From assembly GCA_964390465.1 (NCBI GenBank), contig CAYMIJ010000002.1, positions 1 through 64,000 on the forward strand: a stretch of DNA of 64,000 nt, given 5' to 3'. Below are positions 8,773 through 17,744 of this stretch, in pieces. Numbering within the stretch: the first letter of the stretch is position 1; every line of letters begins with the position of its first letter. Origin of the DNA: JADZAI01 sp964390465. GTDB lineage: Bacteria; Pseudomonadota; Alphaproteobacteria; Micropepsales; Micropepsaceae. A program made the position numbers and the translations under genes. A model generated the notes under the pieces. It searched no databases. It was given only the letters and a program-made list of their open reading frames with translations, and was not told the origin of the DNA.

Positions 8773-9468
8773 CTAACCGAGAAAGCGCTGGAAGAAGCCG
8801 ATCGTGGCGGCGTCGGCGGAGGCTGCGGCGCCCGCGTGATAGCCATCACCATGCAGGCGCGAGAAGCCGTGATCACGGCCATGCCATGTTACCATGGTCA
8901 CCTGACTGTGTGCGGCAAGACCCTTGGCCATTGCGGCCTGTGCGTCGGCGGGCACGAACTTGTCTTCGCCCGCCACATGCATCAGCAGCGGCCTGGAAAT
9001 GGACGTTGCCTCGCCCAGCATGTTGGCGATGTTCACGCCGTAATAGGAAACGCACGCATCAGCATCGGTGCGCGCGGCGGTGAGATAAGCCAGCATCCCG
9101 CCGAGGCAATAGCCGACCGCGCCGACCTTGCCCGTCACGCCCGGCATGGCGCGCAGTGTGGCGATAGCGTCCTTGATATCGGTGATGCCGGTGTCGGCGT
9201 TGAACTTACCGAACAGATCGAACGCCTTGCCAAGGTCGGCTTCCTTGCCCGGGTCGAGATCAAGCCCGGCTTCCAGACGCCAGAACAGATCAGGGGCCAG
9301 CGCCACGAAGCCCGCCGCTGCCAGACGATCAGCCACGTCACGGATATTGTCGTTGATGCCGAAGATTTCCTGGATGACGACGATGCCCGGCCCCGTGCCG
9401 GAGGCAGGCTTGGCAAGATAACCGGCAAAGCTGCCATCCTTGCCCTTGATCGTGATCTGCTCGCCCAT
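8773..9468 (-). CDS. Dienelactone hydrolase family protein
   Basis: A 231-residue alpha/beta hydrolase with a Cys nucleophile in the elbow GYCLGGML, an acid in AGEDKFVPAD and the His in HGRDHGF, the standard Cys-Asp-His triad of dienelactone hydrolases. The N-terminal IKGKDGSFAGYLAKP and EIFGIND segments fit the family. Members hydrolyse dienelactones in chlorocatechol degradation or act as general esterases; there are no catechol genes nearby, so the substrate is unknown. It lies 21 bases upstream of the oxidoreductase and 22 bases downstream of the YyaL-like gene, so the three probably form one minus-strand operon. Confidence 0.88.
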   Translation of the reverse strand: MGEQITIKGKDGSFAGYLAKPASGTGPGIVVIQEIFGINDNIRDVADRLAAAGFVALAPDLFWRLEAGLDLDPGKEADLGKAFDLFGKFNADTGITDIKDAIATLRAMPGVTGKVGAVGYCLGGMLAYLTAARTDADACVSYYGVNIANMLGEATSISRPLLMHVAGEDKFVPADAQAAMAKGLAAHSQVTMVTWHGRDHGFSRLHGDGYHAGAAASADAATIGFFQRFLG

Positions 9469-9490
9469 CGTCGTCTTCCTTTGGAAATGA

Positions 9491-11611
9491 TCAGCGGTTG
9501 TTGGCCGCAGGCATCTGCTGCTGCTGTTCCTGCATGGCCTGCATCTGTGCCGCCTGCGCCTGTGCGATCAGCTGGAAGGGTTCAGAGACCAGACCATTGA
9601 ACAGCATTTGCGGATCGGTGATGGGGGCCGAGCACGTGGTGGCGTTGCAGACATAGGCCGTGGCCTTGCCGCCTTCGAGGCCCTTCCCGTGTGCCGGATG
9701 GCCAGCGGGCAGTTTGGTGCCGGGGCGGATCAGGGTCATGACATGGCAGGGCAGCGAGCGTTCCAGCACGGCGCGGGAAAGCGCCTGTGTTTCCGGTGCA
9801 CGTTCGTCGCCGACGATGACGATCTGGACCGCCGTGACGATGAACTCCAGCGCGTTGAGAAGGGTCGCCGCCGCCATCGGGTTGCGATCAACTTCCAGCG
9901 TGAAGGCCATGACCGCCGCATTCGACCGGTCGCGATATTTCTGTTCGCCGGTGATATAGGCAAGGCGCGCAAGGCATTCGACCAGCACACCGTTATAGTT
10001 GGGCGTTGCGCCATCGGCGGCGGTCTTCACGCGGACGGTCACGTCCTTTGCGTCGGACGAGGTGAAGAAGTAGCCACCCTTCACGTCATCGCGGAAGCCC
10101 TTTTCCACGCGCTCCATCCAGACCTTCGCCTTTTCGAAATAGCGCGTGTCCATGGTGAGCTGATAAAGAATGAGCGCGGCGCGGGCCATCTGGGCATAGC
10201 CTTCGGCGGTCGCCTCGTGACGGCTGCGGCCATTGCACCAGCCGTGGAACAGGCGGTCATCGTCGCCCAGCTTTTCTGAGATTGTCCAGAAAGCGCGGAT
10301 CGCGGCAAGCTGCCATTCGGCCTTGCGGAATACCGCACCGGCCTCAGCCAGCGCTGCGATCATCATGCCGTTCCAGTCGGCCAGCGCCTTGTCGTCGCGG
10401 GCCGGGCGCACACGCTTGGCACGCGCCATCAGCAGCATGCGGCGGCAGCGGGTCAGCACCGCTTCCTGATCGGGGCGCAGGAATGACATGATGGCGAGGC
10501 GATGCAGCACGGACTTGCCGCTGGTATTGCCCTCGGGCGTGACGGCATAGACCTGCTTGAAGAAAGGTGCGTCGTTTGGCCCGAGCACCTCGTCGATCTC
10601 GGCTTCCGTCCAGACATAGAAGCGGCCTTCCTCGCCTTCGGTGTCGGCGTCGAGCGAGGCGGCGAACGCGCCATCGTTCGTCACCATCTCGCGCAGCACC
10701 CAGTCAACGGTTTCATCGACCCGGGCGGCGTAAAGCGGATTGCGGGTCTGCTGCCACACCAGGGTCAGCAGTTCGATGAAGGACGCATTGTCATAGAGCA
10801 TCTTCTCGAAGTGCGGGATCAGCCAGCGGTCATCGGTGGCATAGCGGTGGATGCCGCCGCCCAGATGATCGTAGATGCCGCCCTGGCACATATGGTCGAG
10901 GGTCAATGCCGTCGCGTTGGCAAAGGGCGTCATGGCGGTGCGCATGAAGGCGCGCCATGTCATGTTGAAGACCGGCGACTGAGGAAACTTCGGTGCGCCC
11001 TCGATGCCGCCGACGAACAGATCAACGCGCTGGGTCATGCGGCGCGCGATGAAGTCGATGGCGGCGGGGTTGAGCGGCTGCGGCTCGTCGGCACCCCAGA
11101 TGCGGGCCAGCGCCTCACCGACCTTTTCAGAGTCAGAACGGATGTCGTCCTGCTTGTCTTTCCAGGCCGCGATGACATCGGTCAGCACGCGGCGGAATGC
11201 GGGGCGGCCATCGGGCATGTCGCCCACCGGGAAATAGGTGCCGCCGCCAAAGCATTTGCCTTCCGAGGTGAGGAAGGCCGTAAGCGGCCAGCCGCCGACC
11301 TGACCCATCGCCTGCATCGAGGTCTGGTAGACCATGTCGATGTCCGGGCGCTCTTCGCGGTCGAGCTTGATGCAGATAAAGTTCTCGTTCAGCAGCTCGG
11401 CAATGCCGGGGTCTTCGAATGACTCATGCGCCATCACATGGCACCAGTGGCAGGCGGCATAGCCCGACGACAGGAAGATCGGCTTGCCGGAAGCCCTGGC
11501 TTCCTCAAGGGCGGCTTCGCCCCAGGCGCGCCAATGGACCGGATTGTCCTTGTGCTGGAGCAGATAGGGGCTGGTTTCTTCGCCCAGAAGATTGCGGGCC
11601 GTGCTGGTCAT
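9491..11611 (-). CDS. YyaL/SPATA20-like thioredoxin-domain protein (DUF255)
   Basis: A 706-residue cytoplasmic protein. The N-terminal thioredoxin-like domain (LLGEETSPYLLQHKDNPV, then SSGYAACHWCHVMAHESF with the CxxC) is followed by an (alpha/alpha)6-barrel resembling cellobiose epimerases, and a C-terminal QVRIVG-like segment ending in a Gln-rich tail. The family is widespread and poorly understood. I chose ATG 11611 (MTSTARNLLGEE) because homologues start just before LLxExSPYLLQH; the frame is open another 47 codons upstream without family resemblance. Confidence 0.9.
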   Translation of the reverse strand: MTSTARNLLGEETSPYLLQHKDNPVHWRAWGEAALEEARASGKPIFLSSGYAACHWCHVMAHESFEDPGIAELLNENFICIKLDREERPDIDMVYQTSMQAMGQVGGWPLTAFLTSEGKCFGGGTYFPVGDMPDGRPAFRRVLTDVIAAWKDKQDDIRSDSEKVGEALARIWGADEPQPLNPAAIDFIARRMTQRVDLFVGGIEGAPKFPQSPVFNMTWRAFMRTAMTPFANATALTLDHMCQGGIYDHLGGGIHRYATDDRWLIPHFEKMLYDNASFIELLTLVWQQTRNPLYAARVDETVDWVLREMVTNDGAFAASLDADTEGEEGRFYVWTEAEIDEVLGPNDAPFFKQVYAVTPEGNTSGKSVLHRLAIMSFLRPDQEAVLTRCRRMLLMARAKRVRPARDDKALADWNGMMIAALAEAGAVFRKAEWQLAAIRAFWTISEKLGDDDRLFHGWCNGRSRHEATAEGYAQMARAALILYQLTMDTRYFEKAKVWMERVEKGFRDDVKGGYFFTSSDAKDVTVRVKTAADGATPNYNGVLVECLARLAYITGEQKYRDRSNAAVMAFTLEVDRNPMAAATLLNALEFIVTAVQIVIVGDERAPETQALSRAVLERSLPCHVMTLIRPGTKLPAGHPAHGKGLEGGKATAYVCNATTCSAPITDPQMLFNGLVSEPFQLIAQAQAAQMQAMQEQQQQMPAANNR

Positions 11612-11740
11612 GGATGCGTCCGTCCTGGCGCTAATAAGGATGGGCGGCAGGGAAGCCCCCGCCGTAAGGGGCGGGTGACTCGCATGTTTGCGCGGTTGAG
11701 TCCAGAATGAGAACATCAAATCAGGACAAGGGCCGGGGCG

Positions 11741-11995
11741 ATGAAAATCCATATTGATGTCGACGTGACACCCGAGGAGGCGCGCCGGTTTTTGGGTCTG
11801 CCCGATCTGGAGCCGATGCAGCAGGCGGTTCTGAAGGACATGCAGGCCCAGATCAGCAAGAACATGTCGCGCCTGAACCCCGAAGAACTGGTCAAGTCAT
11901 GGTTCTCGCTGGCCCCGCAGGGCATGGAGCAGGTGCAGAAGTTCTTCGGCGCCATGACGGCCGGGGCGCCGGGTGGCCGCAAGGCGAAGGACTGA
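11741..11995 (+). CDS. Small conserved alphaproteobacterial protein (DUF6489-like)
   Basis: An 84-residue acidic, helical protein starting MKIHIDVDVTPEEARRFLGLPDLEPMQ and containing LNPEELVKSWF and GMEQVQKFFGAM. This pattern is common in alphaproteobacteria next to mnmE or the polyhydroxybutyrate-related genes, and its function is unknown. It ends 3 bases before the mnmE start, so it is probably co-transcribed with it. Confidence 0.78.
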   Translation: MKIHIDVDVTPEEARRFLGLPDLEPMQQAVLKDMQAQISKNMSRLNPEELVKSWFSLAPQGMEQVQKFFGAMTAGAPGGRKAKD

Positions 11996-11998
11996 GCC

Positions 11999-13354
11999 TT
12001 GCCCGCAAAGGCCGCGCCGGTCGATTCGGATACGATCTATGCCCTGGCCAGTGGCTCAGGACGGGCCGGGGTGGCGGTGGTGCGCCTTAGCGGACCTGCG
12101 GCCAAGGCGGCTTTGGCGGCTCTGGTGCCGGACCTCGCGCCCCGTGCCCGCTTTGCCCATCACGTGAAACTCATCGATCCGGCCGATGGCCGTCTGATTG
12201 ATGCGGGGCTGGCTCTGGTTTTCCCGGCACCCGCCAGTTTCACCGGCGAGGATGTTGTTGAGCTGCACACCCATGGCAGCCCGGCGGTGCTGGAGCGGCT
12301 GTTTCACGTGTTGCAGGGTCTGGGCCTGCGTGCCGCCCGCGCGGGCGAGTTTTCACGGCGGGCTTTCGCGCATGGCAAGATGGACCTGACTGCCGCCGAG
12401 GGACTGGCCGATCTCATTGAATCCGATTCGGATCAGCAACGAGTCCAGGCCCTGAACCAGATGGGCGGAGCCTGGGCCGCGCGCATTGGCGCGTGGCAGT
12501 CCCGCCTGCTTGATGCCCTCGCCTGGGTCGAGGCCGGGATCGACTTCACCGACGAGGAAGACGTGCCGGACGATGTGACCGCGCGGGCGCGTCAGCCGCT
12601 GGCCGAGGTTGCGGCTGAGATGGCAGGGGTGCTGGCGGACAGTCGGATTGGCGAGATTACCCGCGATGGGTTGCGGGTCGCGATTATCGGACCACCAAAT
12701 GTAGGGAAATCGACCCTTTTGAACGCTTTGGCCGGGCGCGATGCGGCCATTGTTTCTCCCATTGCCGGGACAACCCGCGACATCATCGAGGTGCGGCTCA
12801 ACCTTGAGGGCCATGTCGTCGTGCTGGCGGATATGGCGGGCCTGCGTGACACCGACGATCCGATTGAAAGCGAGGGGGTTCGCCGGGCGCGCAGTCGGGC
12901 CGCCGAAAGTGATCTCCGGGTTTTTGTCACTGATGGATCAGAGTCGGAATCCCTCGATCGAGTCGGACTCGAAATATCCAGTCACGGGAGACCGGGAGAC
13001 ATTCTCTTTCTGAACAAGGCAGATCGAGGCGCACTGACTGCAGCCGGTGTTCCCTCCGGCCTGACTGTTGTTCGTGGTTCTGCTCTGACCAGTCAGCTTG
13101 GCAGTCTGCTGGATGAAATCGGTCATCGTCTCAAGGCCCTGCCAACGAGCGGGGCGCTGATTACCCGCGCCCGACACCGTGAGGCCCTTTCGGAATCGCT
13201 GGCCGCCCTGCGCATGGCGGAGCTGGCCGTTGATGCCGACTTTCTGGCCGAACATGTCCGTCATGCGCTTCAGGCTCTGTCCCGTATTCTGGGACGATTC
13301 GATATCGAGACGGTTCTTGACCGTATTTTCAGCTCTTTCTGCATTGGCAAATGA
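11999..13354 (+). CDS. mnmE: tRNA uridine-5-carboxymethylaminomethyl modification GTPase MnmE
   Basis: A 451-residue dynamin-like GTPase that, with MnmG, modifies U34 of certain tRNAs. The N-terminal tetrahydrofolate-binding domain contains IYALASGSGRAGVAVVRLSG and GEFSRRAF, and the central G domain has GPPNVGKSTLLNALAG (about residue 230), the switch region IAGTTRDI, and DMAGLRDT. The chain ends in FCIGK, the invariant C-x-G-K motif. The start appears to be TTG 11999. The stop codon TGA (13352-13354) is the first three bases of a parS site, and another partial parS (12300-12315) lies within the gene. Two tight GANTC clusters (12419-12445 and 12941-12970) are in the coding sequence. Confidence 0.96.
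   Translation: MPAKAAPVDSDTIYALASGSGRAGVAVVRLSGPAAKAALAALVPDLAPRARFAHHVKLIDPADGRLIDAGLALVFPAPASFTGEDVVELHTHGSPAVLERLFHVLQGLGLRAARAGEFSRRAFAHGKMDLTAAEGLADLIESDSDQQRVQALNQMGGAWAARIGAWQSRLLDALAWVEAGIDFTDEEDVPDDVTARARQPLAEVAAEMAGVLADSRIGEITRDGLRVAIIGPPNVGKSTLLNALAGRDAAIVSPIAGTTRDIIEVRLNLEGHVVVLADMAGLRDTDDPIESEGVRRARSRAAESDLRVFVTDGSESESLDRVGLEISSHGRPGDILFLNKADRGALTAAGVPSGLTVVRGSALTSQLGSLLDEIGHRLKALPTSGALITRARHREALSESLAALRMAELAVDADFLAEHVRHALQALSRILGRFDIETVLDRIFSSFCIGK
12300..12315. promoter_or_regulatory. Partial parS-like site within mnmE
   Basis: 13 of 16 positions match TGTTTCACGTGAAACA; the left half and central CACGTG are intact but the right half is degenerate. It encodes Phe-His-Val-Leu in mnmE, so it may be coincidental or a weak ParB site. 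Confidence 0.35.
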
Positions 13355-13367
13355 TTCACGTGAAACG
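13352..13367. promoter_or_regulatory. parS site 1, overlapping the mnmE stop codon
   Basis: 14 of 16 positions match the parS consensus TGTTTCACGTGAAACA. The A at the third position also creates a GATTC methylation site (13353-13357). Confidence 0.85.
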
Positions 13368-13377
13368 TTGGGCTGTG

Positions 13378-13393
13378 CGTTTCACGTGAAACA
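13378..13393. promoter_or_regulatory. parS site 2, mnmE-mnmG intergenic
   Basis: 15 of 16 positions match the parS consensus. It lies 26 bp (centre to centre) from site 1 and 43 bp from site 3. Confidence 0.93.
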
Positions 13394-13420
13394 TACAGGC
13401 TGACACCAGCCCTCGGCGCA

Positions 13421-13436
13421 TGTTTCACGTGAAACA
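13421..13436. promoter_or_regulatory. parS site 3 (perfect)
   Basis: An exact 16-bp match to TGTTTCACGTGAAACA. A possible reading of MFHVKH from this site as the mnmG N-terminus is an artefact of the palindrome. Confidence 0.96.
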
Positions 13437-13482
13437 TGCCGGATTCTTGACTTTCCCTTCCATCGGAGTCCTAAGCAGCCCC

Positions 13483-15339
13483 ATGTTTGATGTGGTGGTC
13501 ATCGGCGGCGGACACGCTGGCGCTGAGGCGGCGTCTGCCGCCGCGCGCCTGGGGGCGAAGACCGCCCTCGTGACCCAGAAACGCGCCACGATTGGCGAGA
13601 TGTCCTGCAATCCGGCGATTGGCGGGCTTGGCAAGGGCCATCTGGTGCGCGAGGTCGATGCGCTGGACGGGTTGATGGGCCGGGTGGCGGATGCGGCAGG
13701 CATCCAGTTCCGGCTTCTCAACCGCCGCAAGGGCCCGGCCGTGCAGGGGCCGCGCGCGCAGGCAGACCGCAAGCTCTATCGGCAGGCCATGCAGGCCGCG
13801 CTGGAGGACCACCGCAATCTCACCATCCTCGAAGGCTCGGTCGAAGACCTTGTGCTTACGGATGGCCGGGTGACAGGTGTGGTTCTGGCCGACGGCACCG
13901 TGCTGAAGGCGGGGGCGGTGGTCATCACCACCGGCACCTTCCTGAATGGGCTGATCCATATCGGCGAAACCCGCATGGCGGCCGGGCGGGTGGGGGATGC
14001 GCCCTCGATCGGGCTGGCCCGCACCCTTTACGGGCTTGGCCTTGCCATGGGGCGTCTGAAAACCGGCACACCGCCCCGGCTCGACGGGCGCACCATCGAC
14101 TGGAGCGCGGTCGAGATGCAGCCGGGCGATGATGAGCCATCGCCCTTCTCGTTCCTGACCCGCGCCATCACCACGCCGCAGATCGCCTGCGGGATCACCC
14201 GCACCACCGAAGCGGGGCACAGGATCCTCACCGACAATCTGGCCAGCCTGCCGCTTTACTCAGGCCAGATCGCTGGGCGCGGTCCACGTTATTGTCCCTC
14301 GATAGAGGACAAGGTGGTGCGCTTTGCCGAGCGCGACAGCCATCAGATTTTTCTGGAGCCGGAAGGGCTGGACGATCCGACGGTCTATCCGAATGGCATT
14401 TCCACCTCGATGAGCGAGGTGCTTCAACGGGCCTTCCTCAAAACCATCCCAGGGCTTGAGGCCGCCGTCATGGTGCGGCCCGGCTATGCCATCGAATATG
14501 ATTATGTCGATCCGCGTGAGCTGACGGCGGCCTTCCATGTGAAGAAGGTGAGCGGTCTGTTCCTCGCCGGGCAGATCAATGGCACGACCGGCTATGAGGA
14601 AGCGGCGGCACAGGGCCTGCTGGCCGGGCTGAACGCCGCGCTGTTCGTGTCGGGTGGCGCGCCCTTCGTGCTCGACCGGGCTGATGCCTATGCCGCTGTG
14701 ATGGCCGATGATCTGGTGACGCGCGGGGTGAGCGAGCCCTATCGCATGTTCACCAGCCGCGCCGAGTTCCGCCTGTCATTGCGCGCTGACAATGCGGATC
14801 AGCGCCTGACGCCGCTGGGCCTGAAACTGGGCATCATCAGCGCGGAACGCAGGCAGGTGTTTGAGGCCAAGATGGCGGCGCTGGCCGGTGCGCGCGCGCT
14901 GCTGGACGGGCTTTCCATCACCACCGCAAAACTGAAGGCGCAGGGCATCGACATCGTGCAGGATGGGGTCACCCGCAGCGCTCGTGAGCTTTTGCGGTTT
15001 CCGAATATCACGCTGACGGCGCTGGCATCGGTGTGGCCCGCATTATCGGAAATCTCCCCACAAATCGTGGTTCAACTCGAAACTGACGCCCATTATGCCG
15101 CTTATCTCGATCGGCAGGCGGCGGATATTGCGGCGTTTCGGCGGGACGAATCCCTGATCCTGCCGCCGGGCCTGGACTATGGTGTCATTCCGGGCCTGTC
15201 ATCGGAAGTGAAACAGAAACTGACCGCTTCGCGCCCGGCCACGCTGGGACAGGCGGGTCGGCTGGAAGGGGTAACGCCCGGCGCGCTCACCGCGCTGCTC
15301 GGTCATGTGAGGCGGGGCGATGGACGGCGCAGCGCCTGA
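13483..15339 (+). CDS. mnmG: tRNA uridine-5-carboxymethylaminomethyl modification enzyme MnmG (GidA)
   Basis: A 618-residue FAD-dependent partner of MnmE. The FAD-binding GGGHAGAEAA is at residues 8-17, and GEMSCNPAIGGLGKGHLVRE and GTTGYEEAAAQG are family signatures. The C-terminal helical region has AHYAAYLDRQ and GLSSEVKQKL. ATG 13483 gives the standard N-terminus MFDVVVIGGG. The open frame extends 21 codons upstream through a parS palindrome, but those residues are not family-like. The 3' end overlaps rsmG by 20 bases. Confidence 0.97.
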   Translation: MFDVVVIGGGHAGAEAASAAARLGAKTALVTQKRATIGEMSCNPAIGGLGKGHLVREVDALDGLMGRVADAAGIQFRLLNRRKGPAVQGPRAQADRKLYRQAMQAALEDHRNLTILEGSVEDLVLTDGRVTGVVLADGTVLKAGAVVITTGTFLNGLIHIGETRMAAGRVGDAPSIGLARTLYGLGLAMGRLKTGTPPRLDGRTIDWSAVEMQPGDDEPSPFSFLTRAITTPQIACGITRTTEAGHRILTDNLASLPLYSGQIAGRGPRYCPSIEDKVVRFAERDSHQIFLEPEGLDDPTVYPNGISTSMSEVLQRAFLKTIPGLEAAVMVRPGYAIEYDYVDPRELTAAFHVKKVSGLFLAGQINGTTGYEEAAAQGLLAGLNAALFVSGGAPFVLDRADAYAAVMADDLVTRGVSEPYRMFTSRAEFRLSLRADNADQRLTPLGLKLGIISAERRQVFEAKMAALAGARALLDGLSITTAKLKAQGIDIVQDGVTRSARELLRFPNITLTALASVWPALSEISPQIVVQLETDAHYAAYLDRQAADIAAFRRDESLILPPGLDYGVIPGLSSEVKQKLTASRPATLGQAGRLEGVTPGALTALLGHVRRGDGRRSA

Positions 15340-15979
15340 GCCTCTGACCCCAGCGCAGTTCCAGCAGATGACCGGCGTCGATGATGCGGTCATGGCACGG
15401 CTTGTCCGCTATGCCGCGCTGCTGCTCGACTGGAACAGCCGCATGAATCTGGTCAGCCCATCGACCCTGCCGGATCTGTGGCGGCGGCACATGCTCGACA
15501 GCTGGCAGCTGGTGGGCATGGTCTCGCCTGACTCAAAACGGCACATCGACATTGGCAGTGGCGCTGGCTTTCCGGGCATTGTCCTCAGCGCCATTCTTGG
15601 GCCTCGAGTCGGACTCAAAACGATGCTGGTCGAGTCCATTGAAAAGAAATGCGCCTTCCTGCGCGCATGCGTCACAGGTTTAGGAATAGAATCCTTTTGC
15701 GACATTCACCGCAGTCGCGTCGAGGAGATCACCGATATCAAAGCCGATCTCATCACCGCCCGCGCGGTGGCGGCGCTGGACGTTCTGCTGAAATGGTCGC
15801 GGCCTTTCATGAAAAAAAACACGCAATGTCTGTTTCCGAAGGGCCGCAGCGCCTCAGATGAATTGACCAGCGCGCGCCGGTCATGGACAATCAGCGCGAC
15901 GATGACGTCCAGCATCACTGATGATGCCGCGTCCATCATCACCGTTCATTCCTTCACGCCCAAGGCCCGCCCCTCGTGA
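15320..15979 (+). CDS. rsmG: 16S rRNA (guanine-527-N7)-methyltransferase RsmG (GidB)
   Basis: A 219-residue SAM-dependent enzyme that methylates G527 of 16S rRNA. The N-terminus has LLLDWNSRMNLVS and the SAM-binding motif is HIDIGSGAGFPGIVL. VESIEKKCAFLR and the ITARAVAALDVLLKWSRPFM region follow, and the chain ends in a FPKGRSASDEL motif. It starts inside mnmG (20-base overlap), and its stop overlaps the parA GTG start (GTGA). Five GANTC sites lie within 15530-15693. Confidence 0.95.
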   Translation: MDGAAPEPLTPAQFQQMTGVDDAVMARLVRYAALLLDWNSRMNLVSPSTLPDLWRRHMLDSWQLVGMVSPDSKRHIDIGSGAGFPGIVLSAILGPRVGLKTMLVESIEKKCAFLRACVTGLGIESFCDIHRSRVEEITDIKADLITARAVAALDVLLKWSRPFMKKNTQCLFPKGRSASDELTSARRSWTISATMTSSITDDAASIITVHSFTPKARPS

Positions 15980-16794
15980 GCCATTCCCCGACCAGCGCAC
16001 CTGACCGGCCCCGCATTCTCGCCGTCGCCAACCAGAAGGGCGGTGTCGGCAAGACAACGACCGCCATCAATCTGGGCACTGCGCTCGCGGCCGTGGGCGA
16101 AACCGTGCTGCTGATCGACGCCGATCCGCAGGGCAATGCCTCCACCGGGCTTGGCATCGACAAGGCGCGGCGGCTGACCACCACCTATGACGTGCTGATC
16201 GGTCAGGCGCAGCTGGCGGAAACGATTCTGCCGACCCCCATTCCGCGTCTGTTCATCGCGCCGGCAACACCAGATCTGGCCGGGGCCGAGATGGAACTGT
16301 TCGACGCGCCGCAACGCGCCTTCCGCCTGCGCGATGCGTTCCAGCGCCTTGCCTCGTCTGGCCCGCATTTTTCCTATGTGTTGATCGACTGCCCGCCCAG
16401 TCTCAACCTGCTGACCATGAATGCGCTGGCTGCCGCCGATGGCGTGCTGGTGCCGCTGCAATGCGAATTTTTCGCGCTGGAAGGGCTCAGTCAGTTGCAG
16501 CGCACGGTCGATCTGGTGCGTGGCTCACTGAACCCGCAGCTTTCCATTCAGGGCGTGGTGCTGACCATGGCCGACAAACGCAATCGCATGACCGAACAGG
16601 TCGAGGCCGATGTGCGCGCCCATTTCGGCGAGACCGTCTACAAGACGATCATTCCGCGCAATGTGCGCCTTTCGGAAGCGCCAAGCCACGGCCTGCCTGC
16701 CATTGTGTATGACATCAAGGCGCCCGGCTCTCAGGCCTATATCCAGCTGGCTTCGGAACTGATCCAGCGCGAGCGTGCCCTGAAAGCCGCATGA
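15976..16794 (+). CDS. parA: Chromosome-partitioning ATPase ParA (Soj type)
   Basis: A 272-residue Walker-type ATPase. The deviant Walker A NQKGGVGKTTTAINLG begins at residue 19, switch I is DADPQGNASTGLG, and switch II is LIDCPPSLNLLT. It has no N-terminal DNA-binding domain, so it is the chromosomal rather than the plasmid type. It moves ParB-parS complexes along the nucleoid. The GTG start overlaps the rsmG stop. Confidence 0.96.
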   Translation: MSHSPTSAPDRPRILAVANQKGGVGKTTTAINLGTALAAVGETVLLIDADPQGNASTGLGIDKARRLTTTYDVLIGQAQLAETILPTPIPRLFIAPATPDLAGAEMELFDAPQRAFRLRDAFQRLASSGPHFSYVLIDCPPSLNLLTMNALAAADGVLVPLQCEFFALEGLSQLQRTVDLVRGSLNPQLSIQGVVLTMADKRNRMTEQVEADVRAHFGETVYKTIIPRNVRLSEAPSHGLPAIVYDIKAPGSQAYIQLASELIQRERALKAA

Positions 16795-16835
16795 CATCAG
16801 GCAAAGGCCACCCGACCGGCATGAAGAACAATAAG

Positions 16836-16851
16836 GGTTTCACGTGACAAC
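16836..16851. promoter_or_regulatory. parS-like site overlapping the parB start
   Basis: GGTTTCACGTGACAAC matches 12 of 16 parS positions, with an intact TTTCACGTGA core. It overlaps both the ribosome site (AAGGG) and the GTG start codon at 16844, so ParB binding here could repress its own translation or transcription. Confidence 0.45.
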
Positions 16852-17734
16852 GACTTCCAAACCAGCCAGCCCACGCGGGCTCGGGCGCGGCCTTTCCGCT
16901 CTGCTGGGTGATGTGCCCGCTTCGGCTGATGCGGGCGCTGGCCGTGGTAATGGGGCGCGGCAGGTGGCGATTGATCTGCTTGGTCCCAATCCGTTTCAGC
17001 CGCGCCGGGCATTCGATGAAACCGACCTGCGCGAACTGACGGAATCGGTGCGCGCCAATGGTATTCTGCAACCCATCGTGGTCAGGCCCGATCCGCGCGG
17101 CGGCGGGCGCTTTCAGATTGTTGCAGGTGAACGACGCTGGCGTTCGGCCCAGCGCGCCGGTCTGCATGAAGTGCCAGTGGTGGTGCGCGATTTCACCGAC
17201 GACCAGTCGCTGGAAGTGGCGATTGTCGAAAATGTCCAGCGCGCCGGGCTGAACTCGATCGAGGAAGCGCTTGGCTATCAGGCGCTGATCGACCGCTTCA
17301 GCTATACGCAGGACAAGCTGGCCGAGAATGTAGGCAAGAGCCGCAGTCACATCGCCAACACGCTGCGCCTGCTGCAACTGCCCAAGGAAGTGCGCCAGAT
17401 GGTGGAGGACGGCAAGCTGACCGCCGGCCATGCCCGCGCCCTCATCACCGCGAAAGATCCGATCACGCTGGCGCGCGAGGCGGTGGCCAAGGGGCTTTCG
17501 GTGCGCGAGATGGAGGCGTTGGCGACTTCACTGCGCACGCTGCCGGTGAAGGGCGGGCGCAAGGCCGCTCATGCACCCAAAGATGTCGATACGCTGCGGC
17601 TGGAAAAGGACATGAGCGCCGCAACCGGATGCCGCGTGGCCATCGAGGCCGACGCAGGCGGCGAGGGCGGCCGCCTCATCATCACCTATCGCGACGCTGA
17701 TGCGTTCGACGAGCTGCTGAGGCGGCTGCTTTAG
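16844..17734 (+). CDS. parB: Chromosome-partitioning protein ParB
   Basis: A 296-residue CTP-dependent DNA clamp that loads at parS. The N-terminal ParA-interacting motif is GLGRGLSALLGD. The CTP-binding fold contains NPFQPRRAFDE and GERRWRSAQRAGLHEVPV. The HTH region is YTQDKLAENVGKSRSHIANT, which should read parS, and a C-terminal dimerisation segment ends the chain. It starts at GTG 16844 after AAGGG. It forms the partition module with parA and the parS sites 3.4 kb upstream. Confidence 0.96.
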   Translation: MTTTSKPASPRGLGRGLSALLGDVPASADAGAGRGNGARQVAIDLLGPNPFQPRRAFDETDLRELTESVRANGILQPIVVRPDPRGGGRFQIVAGERRWRSAQRAGLHEVPVVVRDFTDDQSLEVAIVENVQRAGLNSIEEALGYQALIDRFSYTQDKLAENVGKSRSHIANTLRLLQLPKEVRQMVEDGKLTAGHARALITAKDPITLAREAVAKGLSVREMEALATSLRTLPVKGGRKAAHAPKDVDTLRLEKDMSAATGCRVAIEADAGGEGGRLIITYRDADAFDELLRRLL

Positions 17735-17744
17735 AGGGCGTCGC

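Noticed and set aside
13420..13482. An earlier mnmG start giving an MFHVKH N-terminus
   Set aside because: Those codons are simply a translated parS palindrome; the family N-terminus begins at 13483.
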